NCBI GenBank assembly: GCA_902776545.1
Contig: CACYQO010000022.1
Location: forward strand, 1-64,000
Reading direction: 5' to 3'
Length of the DNA: 64,000 nucleotides
DNA from: an uncultured Prevotellaceae bacterium
Lineage (GTDB): Bacteria > Bacteroidota > Bacteroidia > Bacteroidales > Bacteroidaceae
Part shown: positions 7,947 through 14,970 of the stretch, one piece after another
Layout: every line of letters begins with the position of its first letter
Numbering within the stretch: position 1 is the first letter of the stretch
Program-made: the position numbers and the translations under genes
The notes under the pieces: generated by a model
Seen by the model: only the letters and a program-made list of their open reading frames with translations
Databases searched by the model: none
Told to the model about the DNA's origin: nothing

Positions 7947-9784
7947 GATATGGTGATATTGTCTTGGGGTAATTTGTAATTCTGGTTCTTATACTGTTTC
8001 AACAGTCCCTGTGCCATCGTCACCAAGCCCACACGACCGATGAACATCAGCACGACAATCAGCACTTTACTGGTGTCATGCAGCGAAGAGGTGATGCCTA
8101 AGGACGAGCCTACCGTTGCGAAGGCTGACACACATTCGAAGACGATGGCCTTCAAGGGCAGATAGGGTTCGGTGAGGGTGATGAGGAAGATAAAGATGCA
8201 GAGCACCAGGAGACTGACGAAGACTGCCGCATTGGCACGACGGATAGAGTCGGACGCCAGTTCGCGGCCGGCAAACTCTACACGGGTAGTGCCGTGGATG
8301 ATGGCACGGATATTGAGAAAGGCTACGGCAAAGGCGTTGACCTTCACACCACCTGCCGTCGACTGCGATGCACCGCCTATCCACATCAATACCGTATAGA
8401 TAAAGATAGACTGGATACACATGTTGTTGAGGTTCACACTGATGAAACCTGCCGTACGAGGACTGACGGCATTGAAAAACGCCTGGGTCAGTTTCTCATG
8501 CATCGGCATACCTGCAAACGTGTTGTTCCACTCAAAAAATGCGATGAGCACTGTGCCGATGACTATCAGCAGGGCAGTGGTTCGCAGCACAATCTTCGTG
8601 TTCAGGTCGAACAGGTTGGGAATGCCTAGACTGGCGTAGTGCTGACCATTGATCCATTTCCATAACACTTTCACATGTTTCGAGACAGCCGTCTTCAAAT
8701 TGACCAGCACGGGATAGCCGATACCGCCTAAGATGATCAGCAGTCCAAGAATGATGTACAGCCAGCAGTGCCCCTCCATCAGCACAGGGGCTCCCACCCC
8801 TTCCTGATAGTTGGAGAAGCCTCCATTGCAGAAAGCCGAAACGGCATGAAACACACTGAAGAACAATTCATGCCGGAAGTCCAGCCCTATCGTGCCGTGA
8901 ATATTCAGGAAGATCATCACGGCTCCTGCAAGCTCCAGGAATGCCGTAAAGCCGAAGATGTTGAGCAACGTAGACCATAACGAGGCCAGTGATTTCGAAC
9001 TCACCATGTCCTGCACCTGCATCTGGCTATAGATGCTCGTGTTCCCCATGAAGAAGAGGGCGAAGAAACTGGTGATGGTCATCACACCCAGTCCACCCAC
9101 CTGGATCAGCATCATGATGACCAGTTGTCCGAAACTGGTAAATGTGCTGGGCACGTCAATGGTCGTGAGTCCTGTCACGCAAACAGCACTGGTCGCCGTG
9201 AACAGCGAGTCGATCCAAGAAAGATGGACGCCCTGTTGAATGCAGCGTGGCATCAGCAGCATACCTGAACCAACCATGATGATGAGCATGAAACTGACGG
9301 CCATCATCAGGGCAGGATTAGACTTACGGCCTAATGAGGTGATGACTGTGCCGGACAGTTCAATGGAGGAAATCAGGAACAGCACCAACAGGGTTAACGC
9401 CCTGTTTTCCAGTATCTTTATCACGCCAATACTGTCGTCGATGCCGAGGATATTGAGGATGATTGGAATCAGTGTAAGCGTCAACAGCCCGTTGATGGTC
9501 CATCCCAAGAAATTATAAGCCGATTTCCTCTTTCCGTGTTTCGTCAGGAGCAAATGACTGACACGCTCAATCAGAAACATGTTCCAAGCCCAGAAATAGA
9601 CCAGGCTAAACTCGCTTTTCAGCCGGTCTGACAACGAAAAACCGAATTCCAGGACGGCCCCGACAATCACACACAGGGCAGCAACATTGGCCATAAAGGT
9701 TAAGACCTTTAACGCTATGTTGATACACGGTGCCACATACTTCTTATGATAGAGCCTATAGTGCTGGGCCCATATTCTCTTCAT
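7943..9784 (-). CDS. potassium uptake membrane subunit (TrkH/KtrB family)
   Basis: 613 residues from ATG 9784. An upstream TTG at 9826 is rejected because the -7 promoter box (9804-9811) lies between. About a dozen hydrophobic segments; selectivity-filter-like loops of the family are visible (SAVCVTGLTTID, SAFCNGGFSN, SPRTAGF, SAFATVGSSLG). The N-terminal ~150 residues form extra membrane helices beyond the TrkH core, as is common in Bacteroidota. Role: potassium entry across the inner membrane, gated by the RCK subunit encoded next. The first gene of a two-gene operon, transcribed from its own promoter. Confidence 0.92.
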   Translation of the reverse strand: MKRIWAQHYRLYHKKYVAPCINIALKVLTFMANVAALCVIVGAVLEFGFSLSDRLKSEFSLVYFWAWNMFLIERVSHLLLTKHGKRKSAYNFLGWTINGLLTLTLIPIILNILGIDDSIGVIKILENRALTLLVLFLISSIELSGTVITSLGRKSNPALMMAVSFMLIIMVGSGMLLMPRCIQQGVHLSWIDSLFTATSAVCVTGLTTIDVPSTFTSFGQLVIMMLIQVGGLGVMTITSFFALFFMGNTSIYSQMQVQDMVSSKSLASLWSTLLNIFGFTAFLELAGAVMIFLNIHGTIGLDFRHELFFSVFHAVSAFCNGGFSNYQEGVGAPVLMEGHCWLYIILGLLIILGGIGYPVLVNLKTAVSKHVKVLWKWINGQHYASLGIPNLFDLNTKIVLRTTALLIVIGTVLIAFFEWNNTFAGMPMHEKLTQAFFNAVSPRTAGFISVNLNNMCIQSIFIYTVLMWIGGASQSTAGGVKVNAFAVAFLNIRAIIHGTTRVEFAGRELASDSIRRANAAVFVSLLVLCIFIFLITLTEPYLPLKAIVFECVSAFATVGSSLGITSSLHDTSKVLIVVLMFIGRVGLVTMAQGLLKQYKNQNYKLPQDNITIS

Positions 9785-9803
9785 ATTCCTATAGATTTGT
9801 CGG

Positions 9804-9811
9804 CAAAGGTA
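9804..9811 (-). promoter_or_regulatory. -7 box of the potassium uptake operon
   Basis: TACCTTTG on the minus strand, 20 bases before ATG 9784. It decides the start codon, because the longer reading frame would begin upstream of the promoter. Confidence 0.7.
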
Positions 9812-9897
9812 CGATTTTCTATCCAAACAGCCATAAGAATTTGTAACCGATATGGTTAAAAAGGATTAATATTCAAACATAATCCAGAAAAAACACG

Positions 9898-9905
9898 TAT
9901 ATTTG
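9898..9905 (+). promoter_or_regulatory. -7 box of the outer-membrane protein gene
   Basis: TATATTTG ends only 6 bases before ATG 9912, so the transcript should begin at or almost at the start codon. Confidence 0.6.
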
Positions 9906-9911
9906 CAAAAG

Positions 9912-11501
9912 ATGCATCGACATATTCTCATATTGATCAGCTTTCTGCTCTTCTCAGTCCCTGTGTTTGCGGAAAGTGATCTGCCTGTCATAGAGATCAA
10001 GGCGGACAGGACGATGATTTATCCTCAGCGCATGGAACTGATGGGGGAGGAGACGCTGATGGATGTCCTCCAGATGGTGCCAGAACTGATGATTGACGGT
10101 TACGAGGATGTCATCTCCACCTATAACCTCCGCATCGACAACTGTCCGATGAATGGTGACACCAGGCTGATTCTGAGTCAGATGAAAGCCAAGGACATCG
10201 CCAAGATTCAGGTGTGTGACAATACGGGTGTCGCGAAAGGAACCATTGGGATGGGTAGGGTGTTGGATATCAACATGAAGATGCCTGATGCGCTGAATGG
10301 TTTCGTGGAAGGGCAGGGCGAATTCGGGAAGGACGTGGCAGGCATTTGTTCTGTGAATTCGTTATACGGCAGTAAAAGTACCGATCTCTATGCCAATGCG
10401 TCTTATCGTCATCAGGATGGGGATGAAGAGTATCTGACGCTTCACATGACGAACCGCTTTGACGACAGGAACAGGCTGCTGACCTATTTCACGCAGCAGT
10501 ATCTTAGCATGCCTTCCAATACGTCGCGGAAGGTGATGGGCAGGGCGAGATACTTCCACACCTTCAATGACCTGGGCACAGAGTTGCTCATCGTGGGAGG
10601 TTATCAGTATAACAGTGATCTGGTCTTATCCAACAAACTGCCATTGTTTATCGCTGAGCTGAATACGCCTTTGCTGACCGAACGGCTGTCGATGATGCTG
10701 GGTGTTGAGGGTGATTACCTGATGACCAGGCAAAAGGATACGGACAGGAGCTGGGATGTCTTCAACCATGATGTCTATCTGCAGTTCACCTATTCCCTGC
10801 CTCAATGGAGGTTTACGGTGGGTAATCGCGTGATGTTCTATAACTACAAATTAAAAGATTTGGGAATCAGTCAAAAGCATTCCGATACCCGTGACAATGC
10901 AAATGCCTGTGTCATCTATGTACCGGATAACCGCAATCAGATTCAGCTGGGCTATTACCGCAAATACTATAATCCTTCCTACTTGGCTCTCTTTATGGAT
11001 GCCAATATGCATTTTGATGAGGAATGGATGAGGGCTAAGGGACTGCTGGAAGAATGGAACATCAATCAGGTGAAACTGGCTTATGCCTATAGCAGGCAGA
11101 AGTTGACTTTGCAGACGGAGGCGAGTTATTATACCGTCGAAGATGGCGAGAATTTTACCGAGCTGGGTGTATCGGCTTATTGGAAGACGAATGGGTTGAC
11201 TCTGACGGGCGGATCTAATCTCTATATAGCCAAGAGTGGTGGCTTTGCTTCATTCCGGCTGGCTCCGACTGCTTATCTCCCTCATGCGTGGCAGATAGGC
11301 ATGCAGGTGGTATATTATACCAAGAAGTCACCAGAACGTGAGGTATATGGTACGCCTGTCTATGGATGTCTGTCAGTAAACAAGCAATTCGGGAAGAGGT
11401 GGAACTTGGGTGTTGACTGGCATGATATGTTTGATGCCGTCTGTAGTGACGCAACAGTCAACAGACATGCCGCCAATATAAAGTTACAGTATAGGTTTTA
11501 A
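9912..11501 (+). CDS. outer-membrane beta-barrel protein (TonB-receptor-like)
   Basis: 529 residues from ATG 9912; an in-frame TTG at 9903 overlaps the promoter box and is rejected. The signal peptide ends at VFAES. Residues about 25-125 look like a small plug domain (EETLMDVLQMVPELMIDGY, LRIDNCPMNGDTRLIL, LSQMKAKDIAKIQV), and the rest consists of alternating aromatic strands typical of a barrel, ending in QYRF with a terminal phenylalanine as outer-membrane proteins do. It is shorter than SusC or TonB receptors and no TonB box is evident. Ligand unknown. A single gene followed by gltS 29 bases later. Confidence 0.8.
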   Translation: MHRHILILISFLLFSVPVFAESDLPVIEIKADRTMIYPQRMELMGEETLMDVLQMVPELMIDGYEDVISTYNLRIDNCPMNGDTRLILSQMKAKDIAKIQVCDNTGVAKGTIGMGRVLDINMKMPDALNGFVEGQGEFGKDVAGICSVNSLYGSKSTDLYANASYRHQDGDEEYLTLHMTNRFDDRNRLLTYFTQQYLSMPSNTSRKVMGRARYFHTFNDLGTELLIVGGYQYNSDLVLSNKLPLFIAELNTPLLTERLSMMLGVEGDYLMTRQKDTDRSWDVFNHDVYLQFTYSLPQWRFTVGNRVMFYNYKLKDLGISQKHSDTRDNANACVIYVPDNRNQIQLGYYRKYYNPSYLALFMDANMHFDEEWMRAKGLLEEWNINQVKLAYAYSRQKLTLQTEASYYTVEDGENFTELGVSAYWKTNGLTLTGGSNLYIAKSGGFASFRLAPTAYLPHAWQIGMQVVYYTKKSPEREVYGTPVYGCLSVNKQFGKRWNLGVDWHDMFDAVCSDATVNRHAANIKLQYRF

Positions 11502-11530
11502 TTTTTTAATTCTATAATTTTTGAATTTTC

Positions 11531-12799
11531 ATGGCAAGTATTGAACTGGATATGATACAGACTGCCGGCATAGGTGCCTTAGCCCTCATCGTCGGTATGA
11601 TTTTAACGCGAAAGGTTGCTTTCTTGCAGAAGTTTTGTGTGCCGTCGCCGGTTAGTGGTGGTATCATTTTTTCGTTGATTACGCTGGCGCTCTATGGCTG
11701 GTTCGATGTGGAGGTGTCGTTCGACGGTACGCTGAAGGATGTCTTTATGCTGGCATTCTTTACCAGCGTCGGATTCCAGAGCGACCTTAAAGTGTTAAAG
11801 CAGGGCGGCAAACTCCTGGTCATCATGCTTGTCCTGTTGGTTGCCATCATTGCCCTGCAGAATCTGATGCCCATGGGAATCACCCGCATTATGGGAGTCG
11901 ATCCTCTGATTGGTATGGCCTCAGGCAGTATTTCCATGACTGGCGGACATGGTACGGCAGGTGGATTTGCGAGAGTGCTTGAAGGAATGGGACTGCATGG
12001 CGCAGGAACCATCGGTATGGCAGCTGCTACGTTTGGCCTGATTGCAGGTTCTATGATTGGCGGTCCGTTGGCAGAACGTATTATCCGGACGAAACTGACG
12101 CATGAACAGATGCAGCCACAAGATGAGGAGATCGACCCTGCGATGGCCGGTATCGAGAGCGACGAGGCTTCACCCACAGGTCGTAAAAAGCGTGTCAGTA
12201 CCAACGAGCAGGAGTTCCAGCAGTATGCGAAGGCTTCTTATGGCATTATCCTGGTCATGGGAGGCGGCACCTTGTTGAGCTGGTTGTTGGCCAAGACAGG
12301 TGTCACATTCCCGACCTATTTCGGTGCCCTGATCTTAGCCGCCATCGTCCGTAACACCATCGGATTCTTCAGTTACAAGGATGACGGCAAATGGGAGAAA
12401 GCCGAAAAGCTGCTGGATATGGAGCGGATTATCAGCGTAGGTAACATCTGCCTGTCTCTGTTCCTCGGTATGGCCATGATATCCCTAAAACTTTGGGAAC
12501 TTCAGAGCCTGGCCCTTCCATTGATTGTCATCCTGGTGTCTCAGGTGCTGATGATGGCATTGTTTGCATACTTTGTCGCATTTCCCCTGTTAGGTCGCGA
12601 TTACGATGCTGCCGTGCTGTGTGCCGGTATGTGTGGCTTCGGCCTTGGTGCTACCCCCAATGCGATGGCCAATATGAGTGCTGTATGTTATAAATACCGC
12701 TATGCCGTCAAGCCTTTCCTCATCGTTCCCATCATCGGCGCCATGTTCGCCGATCTGATCAATACAGGCATGATTACCCTTTTCCTGAATCTTCTCTAA
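11531..12799 (+). CDS. gltS: sodium/glutamate symporter
   Basis: 422-residue inner-membrane transporter of the GltS family, which takes up glutamate with sodium. About ten to twelve hydrophobic segments in two halves. The family motifs are visible: PSPVSGG near residue 39, SMTGGHGTAGGF (~140) with its re-entrant glycine-rich loop, and GFGLGATPNAMANM in the second half (~375). The central cytoplasmic loop (about 195-235) is charged and long. It lies 29 bases downstream of the barrel protein and ends at the hairpin 12805-12836. It was the neighbour of dnaK before the islands inserted. Confidence 0.93.
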   Translation: MASIELDMIQTAGIGALALIVGMILTRKVAFLQKFCVPSPVSGGIIFSLITLALYGWFDVEVSFDGTLKDVFMLAFFTSVGFQSDLKVLKQGGKLLVIMLVLLVAIIALQNLMPMGITRIMGVDPLIGMASGSISMTGGHGTAGGFARVLEGMGLHGAGTIGMAAATFGLIAGSMIGGPLAERIIRTKLTHEQMQPQDEEIDPAMAGIESDEASPTGRKKRVSTNEQEFQQYAKASYGIILVMGGGTLLSWLLAKTGVTFPTYFGALILAAIVRNTIGFFSYKDDGKWEKAEKLLDMERIISVGNICLSLFLGMAMISLKLWELQSLALPLIVILVSQVLMMALFAYFVAFPLLGRDYDAAVLCAGMCGFGLGATPNAMANMSAVCYKYRYAVKPFLIVPIIGAMFADLINTGMITLFLNLL

Positions 12800-12804
12800 C
12801 CAAA

Positions 12805-12836
12805 AATCGTGCAGACCGCCATCGGCCTGCACGATT
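12805..12836. terminator. bidirectional terminator of gltS and the original dnaK end
   Basis: Perfect 10-bp stem AATCGTGCAG/CTGCACGATT with a 12-base loop. On the minus strand it is followed by a T run (ATTTTTGG). It lies 5 bases after the gltS stop, and 25 bases beyond the chromosomal dnaK-end codons at island B's outer edge, so it served both convergent genes. Confidence 0.85.
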
Positions 12837-12860
12837 CCTATCTGATAATATTTTTATTAT

Positions 12861-12875
12861 TTAACCTCCTCGAAT
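12861..12875. other. attachment site, outer end of island B (old dnaK 3' end)
   Basis: On the minus strand: TTC GAG GAG GTT AAA TAA, i.e. the dnaK ending FEEVK-stop. The 11-bp core TTCGAGGAGGT (12864-12874) is shared with 34510-34520 and 54180-54190; 15 bp (12861-12875) are identical to 34507-34521. Confidence 0.88.
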
Positions 12876-12974
12876 TAGACATTCATTGATTTACAACTAC
12901 TTGCGTGAGCTTGGCGTTTCAATGTTGCAAAATGCTTATAAGCATCCGTAGAGCAAACATCTAATAACCAGCCG

Positions 12975-12982
12975 CAAAGGTA
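12975..12982 (-). promoter_or_regulatory. leftward -7 box at the outer end of island B
   Basis: TACCTTTG on the minus strand. Transcription would run leftward across the attachment site into the old dnaK terminator; no sizeable reading frame lies in between. In a circular island it would run toward the HTH/recombinase genes. Confidence 0.5.
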
Positions 12983-13077
12983 CACATTTCTTCCCAAATT
13001 GAGATAAGAAAACCAATAAAAAGTTTGGAATAACTCCAAATTTTAACAAAAGGCTTGGGAGATTCGGAAATAATTCG

Positions 13078-13085
13078 TACCTTTG
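13078..13085 (+). promoter_or_regulatory. rightward -7 box at the outer end of island B
   Basis: TACCTTTG on the plus strand, followed within 10 bases by a hairpin-forming sequence rather than a gene. Confidence 0.5.
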
Positions 13086-13091
13086 CATCGC

Positions 13092-13150
13092 TAGAACCCG
13101 CCAAGCCTCTCCACGATGCTCAAATGTGCGGGTCGTTTTATTATTTGTCG
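13092..13150 (+). ncRNA. candidate short RNA
   Basis: Downstream of the 13078 promoter box, ACCCGC (13098-13103) pairs with GCGGGT around 13130, followed by a T-rich tail. The stretch holds no reading frame and ends like a terminator. This could be a small RNA of about 50 nt or an attenuated leader. The rest of the 12876-13406 gap holds only the two promoters and the degraded repeats at 13195-13352. Confidence 0.3.
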
Positions 13151-13194
13151 GTTATGACCGATGAAATTCTTCTTGTCTGCTACTATCCAATTCT

Positions 13195-13352
13195 TTCTGA
13201 ACATCTTATAGGACATTTATAGGACATCTTTTAGGACATTTCTCGAGTAATATGTCTATCTGCCCTTTCATTTTGGCTGATTTTCAGCGGGTTAGAACTA
13301 TTTTGTTTGCTTGTTTGCTTATTTATCTGCCCTTTTATCTGCCCTTTCACTT
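13195..13352 (-). pseudogene. degraded tail resembling the adjacent AlbA-type gene
   Basis: The minus strand contains short repeated codon groups in broken frames: KGQI-KGQI-NKQT-like four-residue repeats, then NVLKDVL and DVQKEL separated by stops and a frame change. The intact gene next door has the same kind of four-residue repeat (VVKDVVKDVVKEL) in its linker. This looks like the remnant of a second copy of that linker and tail. Low confidence; short repeats could also arise independently. Confidence 0.3.
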
Positions 13353-13406
13353 TCCAATATATTTCTCCCTCCTCTTTGAGTTCTTTTAGTCCTGTATCAC
13401 CATCCT

Positions 13407-14912
13407 TTATGTGGCTTCCTTATTCTCTATTACGATTACCCATTTACCATCTTTTCGGCCTCCTTCACGAGTAAGGATACCTTTTTCGTGTAGTGATGCC
13501 AAGTCTCTTTGAATAGTTCGTGTCACCATGCCTGTCTTTTGTGACATTTCACTGGCACTCAACGATGGATTCTCTTTTATTAGACCAAGTATAACTCGCT
13601 GTCTATCAGTTAGTTCTTTTACGACATCTTTTACGACATCTTTTACGACATTTGTAGTTGCAGCTGACACAGGCAGAACCAATTCTACCTCATCTACTTC
13701 TATCTTATTCTTCAACTCAGGTTCGCCCCAACCAGTCTCTTTCCAAGCAGCAATGATCTTGGGGAAGCCCGAACCGATATTCTCGCCAAAGCCCACCATG
13801 CGAAGCATATTTTGGATACGCGGGTTACGAGCCTTGGAATTGCCACCTTCATAGATTTGCTCTATAGGCAATCTCAGCAACCCAGGATTGCGGAAACAGA
13901 GACGGTCATCATGCTTCTCAATCCGTAAGATGCCAGCATCCATCATTAGGTCTGCATGAATGATCGAGTTGGTAAAGGCTTCACGTACAGCTTTGTGCTG
14001 CGGTGTGTCGTCCACTCGCTGCAAGCCTTCCATTCGGAACGGTCTTGGCAAGTCGAAAGTCATCTTTGGTAACACAATACTGAAGAACTGATACAAGTTG
14101 TTTTCCCAACGCCCATCATAAGTCAGGCGGTCACTATAGCGTTCCTCACCAATAAGGTTGCAGAAGTTGAGGTAGTCCATGCGGAAATTATCGAAGCGTT
14201 CCCGTATAGGCAACCCCTTTCCAAACATCATCAAGCCAGCCATCGACAAGCCTTCTTTCCCTTCTTCTCTATTGACGATATAGCCTCCGAGATTCCTGAG
14301 GAACGTTTTATCATCAACTTCGTTCCACACATGGTCATTGTTCCATACCCTGAACAATGTACGATAACGATGCAGCGTGTCGAGGTCAATATCATCCATG
14401 TTGTAATGCTCAATCAGGATGCCATCATTGCCATCCTCGAAAGAGTCACGTATCATGGCTCTCACCTGTCGCTCTGTGCAATGGTAATCACCTTCATGGT
14501 TACGCCTATACGTTCCCTTATAAACGTTGCCGTTCAGGTAGATTGGCTTCATGCGGAAATCTGCCATTGGGACATGGATGCATACTATCTTCTTACCATC
14601 CAGATCAACTACCTCAACGTCCTTCTCAACAAGGATGTTTTCATTCACCTTGTCGCTGTTGATGGTGTTCCAGAAGTCCGTCAGAATCTTCTGATGATTG
14701 TCAACGCCTATTATCTCAAAGCGTTTGGCAGGGTCAGTTTCTTTCCGATGCTCTTCTACACCAAGCAGTATCAGCCCACCGATGGTATTTGCAAAGGCAG
14801 AGTACGTATTCCAAAGTTCTTTGGGCACTTCAGACTTAGCCTTCTTACACTCCAGCGTTACACGTTCGCCTTTCAGCAGTGCTTCCTTTATCGTTTTCTC
14901 ATCTATGTTCAT
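13407..14912 (-). CDS. AlbA_2/Schlafen-type ATP-binding transcription regulator-like protein
   Basis: 501 residues. The N-terminal AlbA_2 (Schlafen-like DNA/RNA-binding) domain covers about residues 10-140: TLECKKAKSEVPKELW, SAFANTIGGLILLGVEE. A HATPase_c_4 region follows (about 290-400; VREAFTNSIIHADL, GSGFPKI), then a linker of tandem KDVV repeats and a C-terminal winged helix (about 440-495; SASEMSQKTGMVTRTIQRDLASL). Such proteins are common near defence and mobile genes; precise role unknown. The start is fixed by a TAACTTTG box that ends 10 bases upstream, so the mRNA is nearly leaderless. It is separately promoted from the defence operon upstream (gap 58 bases). The DNA encoding the repeats is a 12-bp tandem (around 13618-13650) that could vary in copy number in frame. 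Confidence 0.85.
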   Translation of the reverse strand: MNIDEKTIKEALLKGERVTLECKKAKSEVPKELWNTYSAFANTIGGLILLGVEEHRKETDPAKRFEIIGVDNHQKILTDFWNTINSDKVNENILVEKDVEVVDLDGKKIVCIHVPMADFRMKPIYLNGNVYKGTYRRNHEGDYHCTERQVRAMIRDSFEDGNDGILIEHYNMDDIDLDTLHRYRTLFRVWNNDHVWNEVDDKTFLRNLGGYIVNREEGKEGLSMAGLMMFGKGLPIRERFDNFRMDYLNFCNLIGEERYSDRLTYDGRWENNLYQFFSIVLPKMTFDLPRPFRMEGLQRVDDTPQHKAVREAFTNSIIHADLMMDAGILRIEKHDDRLCFRNPGLLRLPIEQIYEGGNSKARNPRIQNMLRMVGFGENIGSGFPKIIAAWKETGWGEPELKNKIEVDEVELVLPVSAATTNVVKDVVKDVVKELTDRQRVILGLIKENPSLSASEMSQKTGMVTRTIQRDLASLHEKGILTREGGRKDGKWVIVIENKEAT

Positions 14913-14922
14913 ATTTCGTTTG

Positions 14923-14930
14923 CAAAGTTA
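14923..14930 (-). promoter_or_regulatory. -7 box of the AlbA-type gene
   Basis: TAACTTTG on the minus strand, ending 10 bases before ATG 14912; it lies in the 58-base gap after the HD/Hsp90-like gene. Confidence 0.6.
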
Positions 14931-14970
14931 CTATATTCTTTTCGAAGTTCCTTATTTGTTAGAAATTAAA

